From NCBI GenBank assembly GCA_006226685.1, contig SBGG01000061.1, positions 1-44,105 of the forward strand: 44,105 nucleotides of DNA. Reading direction: 5' to 3'. This DNA comes from Sphingomonadales bacterium. Its GTDB lineage: Bacteria > Pseudomonadota > Alphaproteobacteria > Sphingomonadales > Sphingomonadaceae. Under the pieces are notes generated by a model that did no database searches, was not told where the DNA came from, and saw only the letters and a list, made by a program, of their open reading frames with translations. Every line of letters begins with the position of its first letter. Within the stretch, counting starts at the first letter, position 1. Made by a program: the position numbers and the translations under genes. Shown one piece after another: positions 27,377-36,582 of the stretch.

Positions 27377-27421
27377 GGTATCGCGCCTCCATCCCGGCCG
27401 TTTCTGGGGTTATATCAGATA

Positions 27422-29602
27422 TTAGAAGTTAAATCGGAATGATGCCATCGCGCGCCGTGGCGTGCCGGGTGTTCCGAGGCTGCAACCAGCGCAGTTGCCG
27501 TTGGCGTCCGGTTCATCATAGAACGCGTAGACCAGTTCGTTGAAGTATTTTTCCTTGAACAGGTTTTCCACCCGAAGCGTTGCCGTCCATTTGCCGTCCA
27601 GACCACCGAGTGAAACCGCCATGTTGACGATATCATAGGCACTCTGCTTGGCCCGATTGCGCAGGTCCCAGTAGAAATTGCCAGCATGCGCCCAATCGAC
27701 CCGCAAACCAAATTCCACAACATCGTCAACCGGCTTGCGCCAATCGAGGCTGGCGTTGGCGGAGAACTTGGGTGAGTTGGGAACATCCAGCCCCTTAAGC
27801 GGATAGACGGCGGTCATTGTTGGGTCCACCAGATCAGGTCCAACAATAGCGCCATTTTTCCATTCGGAGTTGAGCCAGCCCGCGCCGGCAGAAAGCGTAA
27901 GATCACTCATGGGTCGATAGGTAAAGCTCGCTTCCGCACCATAAGTGCGCGTGTCGCCAACATTGGTAATCAGCTCGATAACCCCGCGGATGGGATCGTT
28001 GACCTGCACTTCCTGCTGGCGACCATTATAGGTGATGTAGAAAGCCGCCACCTCATAGCTCAGTTTACGGTCCGCCGTGCGCCCTTTGAAACCCAATTCA
28101 TAGTTCATCGCGGTTTCGGGCTTATAGGTATCGGTGAAGTCGCCGATCACATTCGCTCTTCCGGGCTCCATGCCCCGGCCGACATTGGCATAGAACATAT
28201 TGCTGTCGCTGATTTCATATCCAGCCGACAATTTGAACAGAACTTTTGTGTCGTTGTTTATGAGCGCGAGCGGGTCACCCGTATTTGGATCGAACCTCTT
28301 CGCCTTATATTCATAGCGATTGAGACGAACGCCGCCGCCAAGCTTGAACTGACCCATGTCGTAATTCGCGGTCGCAAAGGCCGCATATTGCCGCTCGCGG
28401 ACATCGGCATCGTTGAAGTCGGTGAGCGGCACCGGATCAGGCGCTACCCCACCGAGCACGCCATAAGCCGGATGATCTATCCCCAGGAAGAGGTCCGCGC
28501 TGTTGGTCGGGTTCCGGTTCTCAATCTTCGCGGCATAGGCGCCGACGATCCAGTCCAGCGCATCGCCATTGTCTGACGCCAGACGGAGTTCCTGCGTATA
28601 GATATGGCCCACCTTACGCTTACCCTCGGTCGCCCCCACAGCATCAGCCGAGCTATAGTCAAGATCCCACAGGAACTTGTTCTTCCTGCGGGCATAGGAG
28701 GTGATCGATGTCAGGATGACATCACCGGGCGTGAAATCCGCCTGGAAGGTGACGCCATCGACAGTGCGGTTATTCGCGATATGCTGATCGAAGTCGGCAA
28801 CATATTTCACATCATCGACATTGTCGGTGTGAATATAGACGTTGCCACCATTATCGAGTTCGTTGTGTCGGTAGGCAAGGTTGAAGCTGAGCACATCGCT
28901 GGGCTTCCACTGCAACGCGGCGCGGAAGCCGGTTTCGCGGGATTTGTCGGGATTTTCATTCAGAAACGAATTGCGGATGAAGCCGCCGAAGCGGTTATGA
29001 TAGCCCGAAAGACGAACGGCAAAGCTGCCATCGGAACTGAGCGGCGCATTCACGGCGCCAAAGACGTTGAACGTATCATAGCCGCCGGCTTCGATATTGC
29101 CTTCGACACCGAAGGCGTCACCGGGCTTCTTCATTACATATTTGACAGCGCCGCCGACATTGCTGCCACCATAGAGCGTGCCCTGCGGCCCCTTCAGGAT
29201 TTCGACTCGTTCCACATCGCCCATGTTCGGGGACTGGTCGGTGAAATTCTGGACATCGTCGATGTAGAAGCCGATGCCCTGCGTGTTACCGAAGGAGCCG
29301 ATACCGCGAATGACGACGTTAGGCTCATTGTCCTGGCGGCGATTGAGCACCGTATTGGGGGTCAGGCGACCAAGATCGTTGATGTTCGAAATGCCCGCGC
29401 GTTGCAGCGTTTCGGCGCTCACCGCCTGAATCGTCTCGGGTACATCGATCAAGCGCTCACTGCGCTTGCGGGCGGTGACAATGATCTCTCCGGCTTCGGA
29501 GGAAGCACTTGCCTCATCCGCCGTTTGCGCATGTGAAATTGCCGGACTCATTACGCCCAGCATGCTTACCGAAGCCATCAGTACGGCATTAGAAAACTTC
29601 AC
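27422..29602 (-). CDS. TonB-dependent outer membrane receptor (block C)
   Basis: A 726-residue receptor. The signal peptide is MKFSNAVLMASVSMLGVMSPAISHAQ, followed by a TonB box (GEIIVTARKRSERL), a plug with VIRGIGSFGNTQGIGFYIDDV and VERVEILKGPQGTLYGGSNVGG, and a barrel closing in RAMASFRFNF. The start is GTG at 29602 behind GGGAGG. It is the promoter-proximal gene of block C (receptor, hydrolase, acyl-CoA dehydrogenase, SDR, ligase) and is divergent from the MFS gene. Together they would carry one substrate across both membranes. Its sequence differs clearly from the block B receptor, so the two probably take different substrates. Confidence 0.93.
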   Translation of the reverse strand: MKFSNAVLMASVSMLGVMSPAISHAQTADEASASSEAGEIIVTARKRSERLIDVPETIQAVSAETLQRAGISNINDLGRLTPNTVLNRRQDNEPNVVIRGIGSFGNTQGIGFYIDDVQNFTDQSPNMGDVERVEILKGPQGTLYGGSNVGGAVKYVMKKPGDAFGVEGNIEAGGYDTFNVFGAVNAPLSSDGSFAVRLSGYHNRFGGFIRNSFLNENPDKSRETGFRAALQWKPSDVLSFNLAYRHNELDNGGNVYIHTDNVDDVKYVADFDQHIANNRTVDGVTFQADFTPGDVILTSITSYARRKNKFLWDLDYSSADAVGATEGKRKVGHIYTQELRLASDNGDALDWIVGAYAAKIENRNPTNSADLFLGIDHPAYGVLGGVAPDPVPLTDFNDADVRERQYAAFATANYDMGQFKLGGGVRLNRYEYKAKRFDPNTGDPLALINNDTKVLFKLSAGYEISDSNMFYANVGRGMEPGRANVIGDFTDTYKPETAMNYELGFKGRTADRKLSYEVAAFYITYNGRQQEVQVNDPIRGVIELITNVGDTRTYGAEASFTYRPMSDLTLSAGAGWLNSEWKNGAIVGPDLVDPTMTAVYPLKGLDVPNSPKFSANASLDWRKPVDDVVEFGLRVDWAHAGNFYWDLRNRAKQSAYDIVNMAVSLGGLDGKWTATLRVENLFKEKYFNELVYAFYDEPDANGNCAGCSLGTPGTPRRAMASFRFNF

Positions 29603-29627
29603 AAACGCCTCCCTTCGTCATATTATT

Positions 29628-29782
29628 TGAGATCTCACAATATAAATTTACAGAATTGCATGTCAACCGATCAGGCACGGATACTCGCAGGAAAATTGAA
29701 TTTTTAGGCGAAAAATGGTCAAAAACCTGAATTTTAGCGCGGTAGGCTTGTACTGAAATTATTTTTCTGAAATCACAGTATA
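29628..29782. promoter_or_regulatory. Divergent promoter region with a repeated motif
   Basis: The 196-bp region between the receptor and the MFS gene is AT-rich and contains TCACAATATA at 29635-29644 and TCACAGTATA at 29773-29782, each close to one of the two start codons. The first overlaps the perfect palindrome TGAGATCTCA (29628-29637). This pattern suits a shared operator controlling both transcripts, perhaps bound by the GntR/FCD protein; that assignment is a guess. Confidence 0.5.
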
Positions 29783-29798
29783 GGAATAACTGGCGGGA

Positions 29799-31127
29799 AT
29801 GACGATAATTCCGGGAGTAGAGCGGTTGGAAACACAGGATTTCAAGGCGAACTGGTCGTGGCGGAGTAACGCCTATGCATGGTGGGTGGTGGCTGTGCTA
29901 GCGCTTGCTCTTACCCTGTCACTGATGGACAGGATGATTATTGCGCTCATGATCACCCCGATTCAGCGCGACCTTGGCCTGTCCGATACGCAGATCAGCC
30001 TCGTTCACGGGTTCGCGTTTACAATATTATATGTGTTTGCTGGTTTCCCACTAGGCCGCATCGCGGACAAGCGTAACAGAAAAATTCTCGCAGCCCTGAG
30101 TGTATGCGCATGGAGCGCGATGACGGCGCTTTGCGGTGCTGCGAACAATTTCGTTCATCTGTTTCTTGTCCGCATGGGAGTCGGGGTAGGTGAAGCCGGG
30201 TTGTCTCCCGCTGCCGTCTCAATGATCAGCGACTATTTTCCCAAGGAAGAACGAGCGCGCCCACTCGCTTTCCTTACCATCGGAACGACAGCTGGGGCGG
30301 GCATCGCGCTCATGATCGGCGGCAGTATTGTGCAGATGATAGGTAATGCGGGTAATGTCGCGCTGCCGTTCATTGGAGAGGTGCATGCCTGGCAGGCCGT
30401 ATTCATTTTTCTAGGTGTCGGCGGACTTGCCTTTGCCGCCCTTTTCCTGACGGTGCGCGAACCGCCGCGCAGCGATCGCGTCGCGATCGACACAATTCCG
30501 TCGGTGGGTGAGGTGGCGCAACTTATCGGCAACCGCAAAAGCTTCTTTGTTCCGCAATTCCTCGGACCTGCGCTGGCGGTGCTTGTCCTGATCGGCTTTC
30601 ATAGCTGGATGCCGACCATGCTGCTGCGCCGGTTCGACTGGACGATGGTTGAGGCGGGATATGTCTATGGAGCACTTATCGCCATTGGCGGGATCACCGG
30701 CATCATTATCGCTGGTTCGCTCGGCGTCGTGCTCAATCGAAAAGGCTGGAACAAGCCGGAGCTTACCGTCGCGCTCTGGTCCACCGTCGGCGCGATTCCC
30801 TTTCTGGTAACGGCGCCTATGATGTCATCCGGCATGGTTGCAATATTGGTCGCATTTCCCGGTGTCGCATTCCTCACAGTGCCTGCTGCCCTTGCTCCCG
30901 CCATATTGCAGGGGTGTACGCCCAATGAGATGCGCGGTCAGGTTTTCGCCGTTCACCTCTTCGTTCTCTCGCTATTCGGCTATGCGGCCGGACCGCTTGC
31001 GGTCGCTTTCATAACCGACTCCGTACTGCGCGATCCGCAATCGCTTCACATCTCCCTTTCCGCCGTCGCAGCTTTAGCATTGCCGCTATCGACGATCAGT
31101 ATCTTCCTCGCGCGCCGCGCAGCCTGA
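29799..31127 (+). CDS. MFS transporter
   Basis: A 442-residue inner membrane permease with about twelve hydrophobic segments. The first, AYAWWVVAVLALALTLSLMDRMIIALMI, is followed by the motif-A-like loop GRIADKRNRK between helices 2 and 3, and by RMGVGVGEAGLSPAAVSMISDYFPKEERARP, typical of the Sphingomonad spinster/hexuronate-like MFS group. ATG at 29799 has a weak GGCGGGA site. It is divergent from the TonB receptor of block C and probably takes the substrate from the periplasm to the cytoplasm; export is also possible for this group. Confidence 0.9.
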   Translation: MTIIPGVERLETQDFKANWSWRSNAYAWWVVAVLALALTLSLMDRMIIALMITPIQRDLGLSDTQISLVHGFAFTILYVFAGFPLGRIADKRNRKILAALSVCAWSAMTALCGAANNFVHLFLVRMGVGVGEAGLSPAAVSMISDYFPKEERARPLAFLTIGTTAGAGIALMIGGSIVQMIGNAGNVALPFIGEVHAWQAVFIFLGVGGLAFAALFLTVREPPRSDRVAIDTIPSVGEVAQLIGNRKSFFVPQFLGPALAVLVLIGFHSWMPTMLLRRFDWTMVEAGYVYGALIAIGGITGIIIAGSLGVVLNRKGWNKPELTVALWSTVGAIPFLVTAPMMSSGMVAILVAFPGVAFLTVPAALAPAILQGCTPNEMRGQVFAVHLFVLSLFGYAAGPLAVAFITDSVLRDPQSLHISLSAVAALALPLSTISIFLARRAA

Positions 31128-31200
31128 ATCTTGCGGTGCGCGGGCGGCGTGGTGGGCCAGGGCTATGGGCACACATCTTTCGCCGCAAGGTCACACAGCT

Positions 31201-31674
31201 TCAGCACATTATTGGATGACCCGCCCTTTTCCGCAGCATCGGGAATGGTGTCTGCCCTTGAGAAGGGAAAGGAGCGGACCGATATCTATAGTGATCTTTG
31301 GTGTTGATCTGGGCAAGAGTGCTTGCAGCGTGGGTCACCAGCCATTCGTCGGCCACCGCCTTGAAACTGTTCGCTGCCGCAATACTTGCCGAGAGCTTTT
31401 CAAGCCGGATCACTTCGGCCGGATCATCGCCGCGCGCCAATAGCTTGCGCGCCGCATCGCGCTTCTCGCGGGCATCGGCCAGCCCGGTCTCCGGCCATAC
31501 CCCAAATGCCAGCGTCTTCTGCTTGCTAAGATAACGATGGTTCATCCGCCAGTAGCGACCGCCACTGGGCGTCACCAGCAGAAACAGTCCGTCGCCATCG
31601 GTGAGCTTGTAGGGTTTATCTCGACCCTTGGCCGCCTTGATTGCCGTTACCGATAATCCGGCTCTCTGGCCCAT
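31201..31674 (-). pseudogene. int: Truncated P4-type tyrosine integrase (DUF4102 N-terminal part)
   Basis: The frame starts LSVTAIKAAKGRDKPYKLTDGDGLFLLVTPSGGRYWRMNHRY and continues KQKTLAFGVWPETGLADAREKRDAARKLLARGDDP, the complete DUF4102 arm-binding domain. It then enters the core-binding domain (FKAVADEWLVTHA). Similarity ends near 31290 and the frame stops at 31201, so the catalytic domain (Arg-His-Arg-His-Tyr) of a normal 400-residue integrase is missing. An in-frame ATG at 31725 exists, but homology begins shortly after 31674. It lies about 160 bp from the tRNA-Glu 3' end in the same orientation, as expected for the integrase that brought in the island. Confidence 0.88.
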
Positions 31675-31836
31675 GATGGCATATCCAACCCAGTGACCGG
31701 AATCGCCCATCAGAAATACCATCAATGTGATGGTATGCAGTGAGTTGCATCCAATCCGATTGAGACGATCATATCACAAAAAATACAGGAAAACAGCCAC
31801 TTTTAAGCCGTTATGGCATCGCTTGGGAAGCAAATT

Positions 31837-31853
31837 TGGTGACCCCTACGGGA
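31837..31853 (-). repeat. Proximal attachment site inside tRNA-Glu
   Basis: The 17 bases TGGTGACCCCTACGGGA are identical to 2561-2577 and form the 3' end of the tRNA gene, including CCA. They mark the integrase-proximal island boundary. Confidence 0.8.
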
Positions 31854-31912
31854 CTCGAACCCGTGTTTCAGCCGTGAGAGGGCCGCGTCCTAGACCGCTA
31901 GACGAAGGGGCC
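31837..31912 (-). tRNA. tRNA-Glu (anticodon CTC)
   Basis: The reverse complement folds into a 76-nt cloverleaf with encoded CCA: acceptor GGCCCCT / AGGGGTC with discriminator A, anticodon stem CGGCC / GGCTG and loop CTCTCAC (anticodon CTC at 31876-31878), and a T loop beginning TTCGAGT. It is complete; the island is inserted at its 3' end and has restored the terminal 17 bases. Confidence 0.96.
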
Positions 31913-32066
31913 ATGGGGCGCTCCGGCGCCCGTGGTGGAGACGCCACTTAGCGGCATGTTCGGCAAATGGCAAGCGCCGAGCACAACCGGCGATAACGAC
32001 ATTTCCGGCCGCCGTTCCGCCCCCTCGCTTGACGGTGGCCGCGCGGGCCGATTAGGCTTCCCCTCC

Positions 32067-33365
32067 ATGGCCGCACTCACCCGACCCCTGTTCGCCGCTC
32101 TGCTCCTCTCCCTGATGAGCAGCCCTGCCGCCGCCGACGAGATTGGCGACAGGGTGCGGGCGGACATGCCCTCCCTGCTCGATCTCTATCGCGATCTTCA
32201 TCGCCACCCGGAGCTCAGCAACAAGGAAATGCGCACCTCCGCCCTGCTGGCGAAGGAGATGCGGCAACTGGGGTTTACCGTCACGACCGGCGTGGGCGGC
32301 ACCGGTCTGGTCGCGATGATGGAAAACGGCCCCGGCCCGGTCGTCCTGCTGCGTACCGACATGGATGGCCTGCCCGTTACCGAAGCCACCGGCCTCCCCT
32401 ATGCCAGCATGGAACCGGGGGTGATGCATGCCTGCGGTCATGATATTCACATGACGAGCTGGATCGGCACGGCGCGGCGCCTTGCCGCGATGAAAGGCCA
32501 ATGGTCAGGCACGCTGATGATGATCGCCCAGCCCGCCGAGGAAGTGGGCCGCGGCGCGAAGGCAATGATAGAGGACGGCCTCTTCACGCGCTTCCCCAAA
32601 CCGGCGGCGGCAATCGCGCTGCATGACGCGGCGGACCTGCCCGCAGGCACCATCGGCTATGCACCCGGCTATACCTTCGCCAATGTCGATTCGGTCGACA
32701 TTGTGGTGAAGGGCATTGGCGGCCATGGCGCCTATCCGCAGAATACGAAAGACCCTGTGGTGCTCGCCGCGCGCATTGTCACCGCACTGCAGACCATCAC
32801 CGCGCGCGAGATCGATCCGCAGGATGCCGCCGTGGTGACAGTGGGCCACATTTTCGGTGGGACCAAGCGTAATGTAATTCCCGATGAGGTGACGCTGGAA
32901 CTGACCGTGCGCAGCTATGCGGCGGAAACACGGCAGAAAGTGCTGGATGCGATTGCCCGGATCGCCAGAGGGGAAGCGATCGCCGCAGGCATGCCGGAGG
33001 ATCGGATGCCGATCGTCCGGCAAGGCGAGACCTATACACCGGCGGCGTTCAACACCGAGCCGCTGACCGGCCGGATCATTGCCCTATTCGAACAGCGTTT
33101 CGGCGATCGGGTCCAACGCAAAACGCCGACCATGGGCGGGGAAGATTTCGGCCGCTACCGCACCGGTGCCGGGTCGCCCGACATACCGAGCCTGATTTTC
33201 TGGCTGGGCGCGGTGCCGCAGGCGCAATGGGATGCGGCGGGCGGCGACGTCACCAAATTGCCCTCGCTCCACAGCGCGCACTGGGCGCCTGACCCGGAAC
33301 CGACAATTGCCGCCGGGGTCGAGGCACTGACTGCGGCGGCGCTCGACCTGCTGAAGAACCCCTGA
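32067..33365 (+). CDS. Exported M20 family amidohydrolase (hippurate hydrolase-like)
   Basis: A 432-residue metallo-amidohydrolase of the M20D group, which hydrolyses N-acyl amino acids or similar amides. From ATG at 32067 a signal peptide is evident (MAALTRPLFAALLLSLMSSPAAADE). Metal-binding motifs are ACGHDIHM, QPAEEVGRGAKAMI (Glu pair) and ALHDAA. GGHGAYPQNTKDPVVLAARIV lies in the dimerisation domain, and MGGEDFGRYR carries the last ligand region. The frame is open to 31932, but the upstream 45 codons look random and would put the signal peptide inside. It starts 154 bp from the tRNA gene, outside the island. Confidence 0.92.
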   Translation: MAALTRPLFAALLLSLMSSPAAADEIGDRVRADMPSLLDLYRDLHRHPELSNKEMRTSALLAKEMRQLGFTVTTGVGGTGLVAMMENGPGPVVLLRTDMDGLPVTEATGLPYASMEPGVMHACGHDIHMTSWIGTARRLAAMKGQWSGTLMMIAQPAEEVGRGAKAMIEDGLFTRFPKPAAAIALHDAADLPAGTIGYAPGYTFANVDSVDIVVKGIGGHGAYPQNTKDPVVLAARIVTALQTITAREIDPQDAAVVTVGHIFGGTKRNVIPDEVTLELTVRSYAAETRQKVLDAIARIARGEAIAAGMPEDRMPIVRQGETYTPAAFNTEPLTGRIIALFEQRFGDRVQRKTPTMGGEDFGRYRTGAGSPDIPSLIFWLGAVPQAQWDAAGGDVTKLPSLHSAHWAPDPEPTIAAGVEALTAAALDLLKNP

Positions 33366-33430
33366 TCGTCAGAGCATTTTCGAGCGCCGCGTAGAAGGCG
33401 CGTCGGTTCGGAATGCAGCAAACCAAAGAC
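33366..33430. repeat. REP-like intergenic sequence
   Basis: AGAGCATTTTCGAGCG followed by CGGTTCGGAATGC resembles dispersed palindromic intergenic elements common in alphaproteobacteria. The assignment is from memory of such elements; no second copy is clear in the window. Confidence 0.25.
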
Positions 33431-33472
33431 ACGAAACACCGCTTCTGATAAGATTAGAGACGGTGGCCCCGT

Positions 33473-33964
33473 TCAGTCCGCCAGCGCCGGAGCGATCGCC
33501 GTACACAGCGCCTCCAGCCCGGCGACATCCTCGTCATCAAATCGCGCGGGCAGCGGGCTGTCCAGATCCAGTACGCCGATCAGCCGCCCCTCATATGACA
33601 GCGGCACGACGATTTCCGAGACAGAGGCCGCGTCGCACGCAATATGACCGGGAAAGGCATGGACATCGGCGACACACTGGGTCGCACCGGTCGCCGCCGC
33701 CGTGCCGCATACCCCCTTGCCCAGCGGAATGCGGATACAGGCGGCCTTGCCCTGAAACGGGCCCAGCACCAGTTCATCCCCGATCAGCCGGTAAAAACCC
33801 GCCCAGTTGAGATCGGGCAGAAAATGCCAGATCAGCGCCGCGACATTGGCCATATTGGCAATTGCATCATGTTCACCGGCGATGACCGCCCCGGCGGCGG
33901 ACCGCAAATCGGCATAAAGGGTCGATTTGTTCGAGCTATCACCGGCAACGAGATCGAACATCAT
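33473..33964 (-). CDS. msrC: Free methionine-(R)-sulfoxide reductase (GAF domain, fRMsr)
   Basis: A 163-residue single GAF domain that reduces free Met-(R)-sulfoxide in the cytoplasm. The catalytic cysteines appear at about C76 (ACIRIP), C86 (GVCGTAA) and C110 (HIACD); their spacing of 10 and 24 residues equals that of the E. coli enzyme. WAGFYRLIGDELVLGPFQGK and IVVPLSYEGRLIGVLDLDSP are also conserved. Start choice is between adjacent ATGs at 33964 and 33961 behind an AGGAGG site. It lies between the convergent amidohydrolase and the DAHP synthase. Confidence 0.92.
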   Translation of the reverse strand: MMFDLVAGDSSNKSTLYADLRSAAGAVIAGEHDAIANMANVAALIWHFLPDLNWAGFYRLIGDELVLGPFQGKAACIRIPLGKGVCGTAAATGATQCVADVHAFPGHIACDAASVSEIVVPLSYEGRLIGVLDLDSPLPARFDDEDVAGLEALCTAIAPALAD

Positions 33965-34025
33965 CACCCTCCTGCCGGACCATTCGGCCCCAAAACAATG
34001 TCCGGTTCAGGGGCCGCCCCGTCCC

Positions 34026-34059
34026 CGCCTTCTGAAACGCAATATCGCTTCAGAAGGCG
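34026..34059 (-). terminator. Strong hairpin downstream of DAHP synthase
   Basis: A perfect 11-bp inverted repeat (CGCCTTCTGAA / TTCAGAAGGCG) with a 12-nt loop begins about 30 bp after the DAHP synthase stop. It lacks a clear T run, so intrinsic termination is likely but not certain. Confidence 0.55.
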
Positions 34060-34088
34060 ATGAGGGGGCGATCCATAGGTTGCGAACC

Positions 34089-35462
34089 TTATGCGGCCGC
34101 TTTCCTGCGTTCCGCCAGCTCATCATTCAGCATCTCGGCGAGCAGAAACGCCAGCTCCAGCGATTGCGCCGCATTGAGGCGCGGGTCGCAATGGGTGTGA
34201 TAACGATCCGCCAGACCTTCGTCGGTGATCGCAATCGCGCCGCCAGTGCATTCGGTGACATTCTGCCCGGTCATTTCGGCGTGAATACCGCCGCCGAAGC
34301 TGCCTTCCGCGCGATGCACGGCGAAGAAGCCCCGCACCTCGGCCAGAATGCGTTCGAACGGACGCGTCTTGAGACCGTTGGCCGCCTTCACGACATTACC
34401 GTGCATCGGATCACAGGACCACAATACCGGGTGACCTTCGCGCATCACCGCGCGCACCAGCTTGGGCAGGCCCGCTTCGATCTTGTCGTGGCCGTAACGG
34501 GTGATGAGCGTGATCCGCCCCTCGATCCGGTCCGGGTTCAGCACATCGAGCAGACGGATCAACGCGTCCGGCTCCAGCGACGGACCGCATTTCATGCCGA
34601 TCGGGTTGCCGATTCCGCGCAGATATTCGACATGGGCCGACCCTTCGAAACGGGTACGATCGCCGATCCACAACATGTGCGCCGAGGTATCGTACCAGCC
34701 GCCGGTCAGCGAATCCTGACGCGTCAACGCCTGCTCATAAGGCAGCAGCAGCGCCTCATGGCTGGTGTAGAAGCTGGTGCCCTTCAGATGCGGCACGGTT
34801 TCGGAATCGACACCGCAGGCCTTCATGAAGTCCAGCGCCTCGCCGATGCGGTCGGCCATTTCGCTGAACTTCTTCGCCCAGGGGCTGCGCCCCATGAACT
34901 CCAGCGTCCAGCGATGCACCTGATGCAGATTTGCATAACCGCCCTGCGCGAAGGCGCGCAGCAGGTTGAGCGTCGCCGCCGCCTGATTATAGGCCTGCAC
35001 CATGCGCTGCGGATCGGGTTCGCGCCCCTCGGGCGTGAAAGCGATGTCGTTGATGATGTCGCCGCGATAGCTCGGCAGCTCCATACCGCCGATGGTCTCG
35101 GTCGACGCGGACCGCGGCTTGGCGAACTGCCCCGCCATGCGACCGACCTTCACGACCGGCAGCTTCGACGCGAAGGTCAACACCACCGCCATCTGCAACA
35201 GCACACGGAAGGTATCGCGGATATTATTCGGGTGGAACTCGGCAAAGCTCTCGGCGCAATCGCCACCCTGAAGCAGAAATGCCTCGCCCCGCTGCACCTG
35301 AGCGAGATCGGCCAGCAGGTTGCGGGATTCCCCTGCGAACACCAGCGGAGGATAGCTGGAAAGCTGTTTCTCCGCTGCGGCAAGCGCCGCGTCATCGCGA
35401 TATTCGGGCATTTGCAGCCCTTCATGTTCCCGCCAGCTGTCGGGCGTCCAGTTCGCCGCCAC
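34089..35462 (-). CDS. aroG: Class II 3-deoxy-7-phosphoheptulonate (DAHP) synthase
   Basis: The first enzyme of the shikimate pathway (457 residues): phosphoenolpyruvate plus erythrose 4-phosphate gives DAHP. It is the plant/AroA-II type, recognisable by [17 protein letters not shown] at the N-terminus, [35 protein letters not shown] (metal-binding Cys), [42 protein letters not shown] and [12 protein letters not shown] at 35462 is the preferred start: it has AGGAG 8 nt upstream and gives [12 protein letters not shown] further upstream GTG (35495) would add eleven unconserved residues. It lies alone, with a hairpin after its stop. Confidence 0.95.
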   Translation of the reverse strand: MAANWTPDSWREHEGLQMPEYRDDAALAAAEKQLSSYPPLVFAGESRNLLADLAQVQRGEAFLLQGGDCAESFAEFHPNNIRDTFRVLLQMAVVLTFASKLPVVKVGRMAGQFAKPRSASTETIGGMELPSYRGDIINDIAFTPEGREPDPQRMVQAYNQAAATLNLLRAFAQGGYANLHQVHRWTLEFMGRSPWAKKFSEMADRIGEALDFMKACGVDSETVPHLKGTSFYTSHEALLLPYEQALTRQDSLTGGWYDTSAHMLWIGDRTRFEGSAHVEYLRGIGNPIGMKCGPSLEPDALIRLLDVLNPDRIEGRITLITRYGHDKIEAGLPKLVRAVMREGHPVLWSCDPMHGNVVKAANGLKTRPFERILAEVRGFFAVHRAEGSFGGGIHAEMTGQNVTECTGGAIAITDEGLADRYHTHCDPRLNAAQSLELAFLLAEMLNDELAERRKAAA

Positions 35463-35645
35463 TCGTCTTACTCCTGCCTTGCGCGCCAGCCGCACGCTTC
35501 GTTTCCAATGCCCCTATGGAGACTCAGCCAAGGGCGCAAGCCCCTGTGCGGAACCGACGTGACACCATAGCCATGCGGCCTGAAGGGGAAAAGCGGACTC
35601 TTCCGATCAGAGTGATCGATCCCGTCCCCTTCTCATGTCATACCT

Positions 35646-35672
35646 CGCGCGGTCACATCCCCTGGCCGCGCG
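35646..35672. terminator. Hairpin between DAHP synthase and N-acetyltransferase genes
   Basis: A perfect 7-bp GC inverted repeat (CGCGCGG / CCGCGCG, 13-nt loop) lies 39 bp past the stop of the acetyltransferase gene. It may end that transcript; no T run follows. Confidence 0.35.
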
Positions 35673-35711
35673 ATATGTGTCTTGCCCATGCCGGATACAA
35701 GCCGAACAGGT

Positions 35712-36575
35712 TCAAAAGGAAAAGAGCCGCTCCGCCTCTTCCTCATCCACCGTCATATTGAAATGCGTATCGAGCGCCGCGCGCAGTTCGACGGGGGAAC
35801 CAATCTCCATCTCCGATATGTTGGATGGCTCCCTGATCCTGAGGTTGTTGCCCATCAGGACGATGAACCCGCGGTCGGTAATCCGGCTGACCAGCATCAG
35901 GCCGGTAAAGATCACGTCCGGCCGGGTGGATGTCCAGTGGTTACCCATCTCCAGATCGACGGGATGGACCGGATCGGTGGTAAAGCTATATTGCCGTTGC
36001 CACGCATTTTCCGCCTCATCGGGCGCGTCCATCGAGGTCGGCGGTCCGCGCCGTTCGAGCATCCAGCCGAAACGATCATGCCGCGTCAGGCGATAGCGCG
36101 CTCCATCTGCCCCAACCTCTGTTTCCCCTTCGGCCAGACGCATGGGCGGGGAAAGGCTGCCGCCAAATCCGGCATCGATGATCCACGGATCGCCATCGAT
36201 CGTCACCAGCTCGAGCTGGTGGGTCAGCGGCGGGACATCATCCTCTCCCTCGACCCGGAACCAGACGCGCCCCAACAAGGGGCGCCCCTCCATGCCGAGA
36301 GCTGCCACCACCTGATCGAGCAGCGCATTCTGCTCAAAGCAATAACCGCCGCGGCCACGCCGTACCAGCTTGTCGAAAATGGCATCCGGTGCAACGTCAA
36401 CACCCCGGCCCAGCAGAATATCGAGATTTTCGAACGCGATGGAAAGGCGATGGGCGCGGACCAGCTGGGCCAGCCCTTCGACCGTCGGCGGGGGCGCACT
36501 ATCCAACCCGATACGGTCAAGATAGGCGGGAAGATCGAATTCCATGCCTGGCGGGATTTCTTGTACAGCAGGCAT
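35712..36575 (-). CDS. nat: Arylamine N-acetyltransferase
   Basis: A 287-residue cytoplasmic enzyme that moves acetyl from acetyl-CoA to arylamines, hydrazines or related amines through an active-site cysteine. The catalytic triad is visible: Cys in RGGYCFEQN (about C79), His in THQLELV and Asp in IIDAGFGG. The N-terminal FDLPAYLDRIGL and HRLSIAFENLDILLGR are family signatures, and length is normal (about 280). ATG at 36575 is chosen because AAGGAG precedes it by ten bases; ATG 36545 (MEFDLP) is the alternative. It lies 7 bp after the DUF3617 gene on the same strand. Confidence 0.93.
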   Translation of the reverse strand: MPAVQEIPPGMEFDLPAYLDRIGLDSAPPPTVEGLAQLVRAHRLSIAFENLDILLGRGVDVAPDAIFDKLVRRGRGGYCFEQNALLDQVVAALGMEGRPLLGRVWFRVEGEDDVPPLTHQLELVTIDGDPWIIDAGFGGSLSPPMRLAEGETEVGADGARYRLTRHDRFGWMLERRGPPTSMDAPDEAENAWQRQYSFTTDPVHPVDLEMGNHWTSTRPDVIFTGLMLVSRITDRGFIVLMGNNLRIREPSNISEMEIGSPVELRAALDTHFNMTVDEEEAERLFSF

Positions 36576-36582
36576 CGCCGGA

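Noticed and set aside
33927..35570. Long plus-strand open frame (547 codons) opposite the DAHP synthase gene
   Set aside because: It is the antisense shadow of a clearly conserved enzyme; the peptide is rich in Arg/His/Gln with no domain, as expected for GC-rich DNA.
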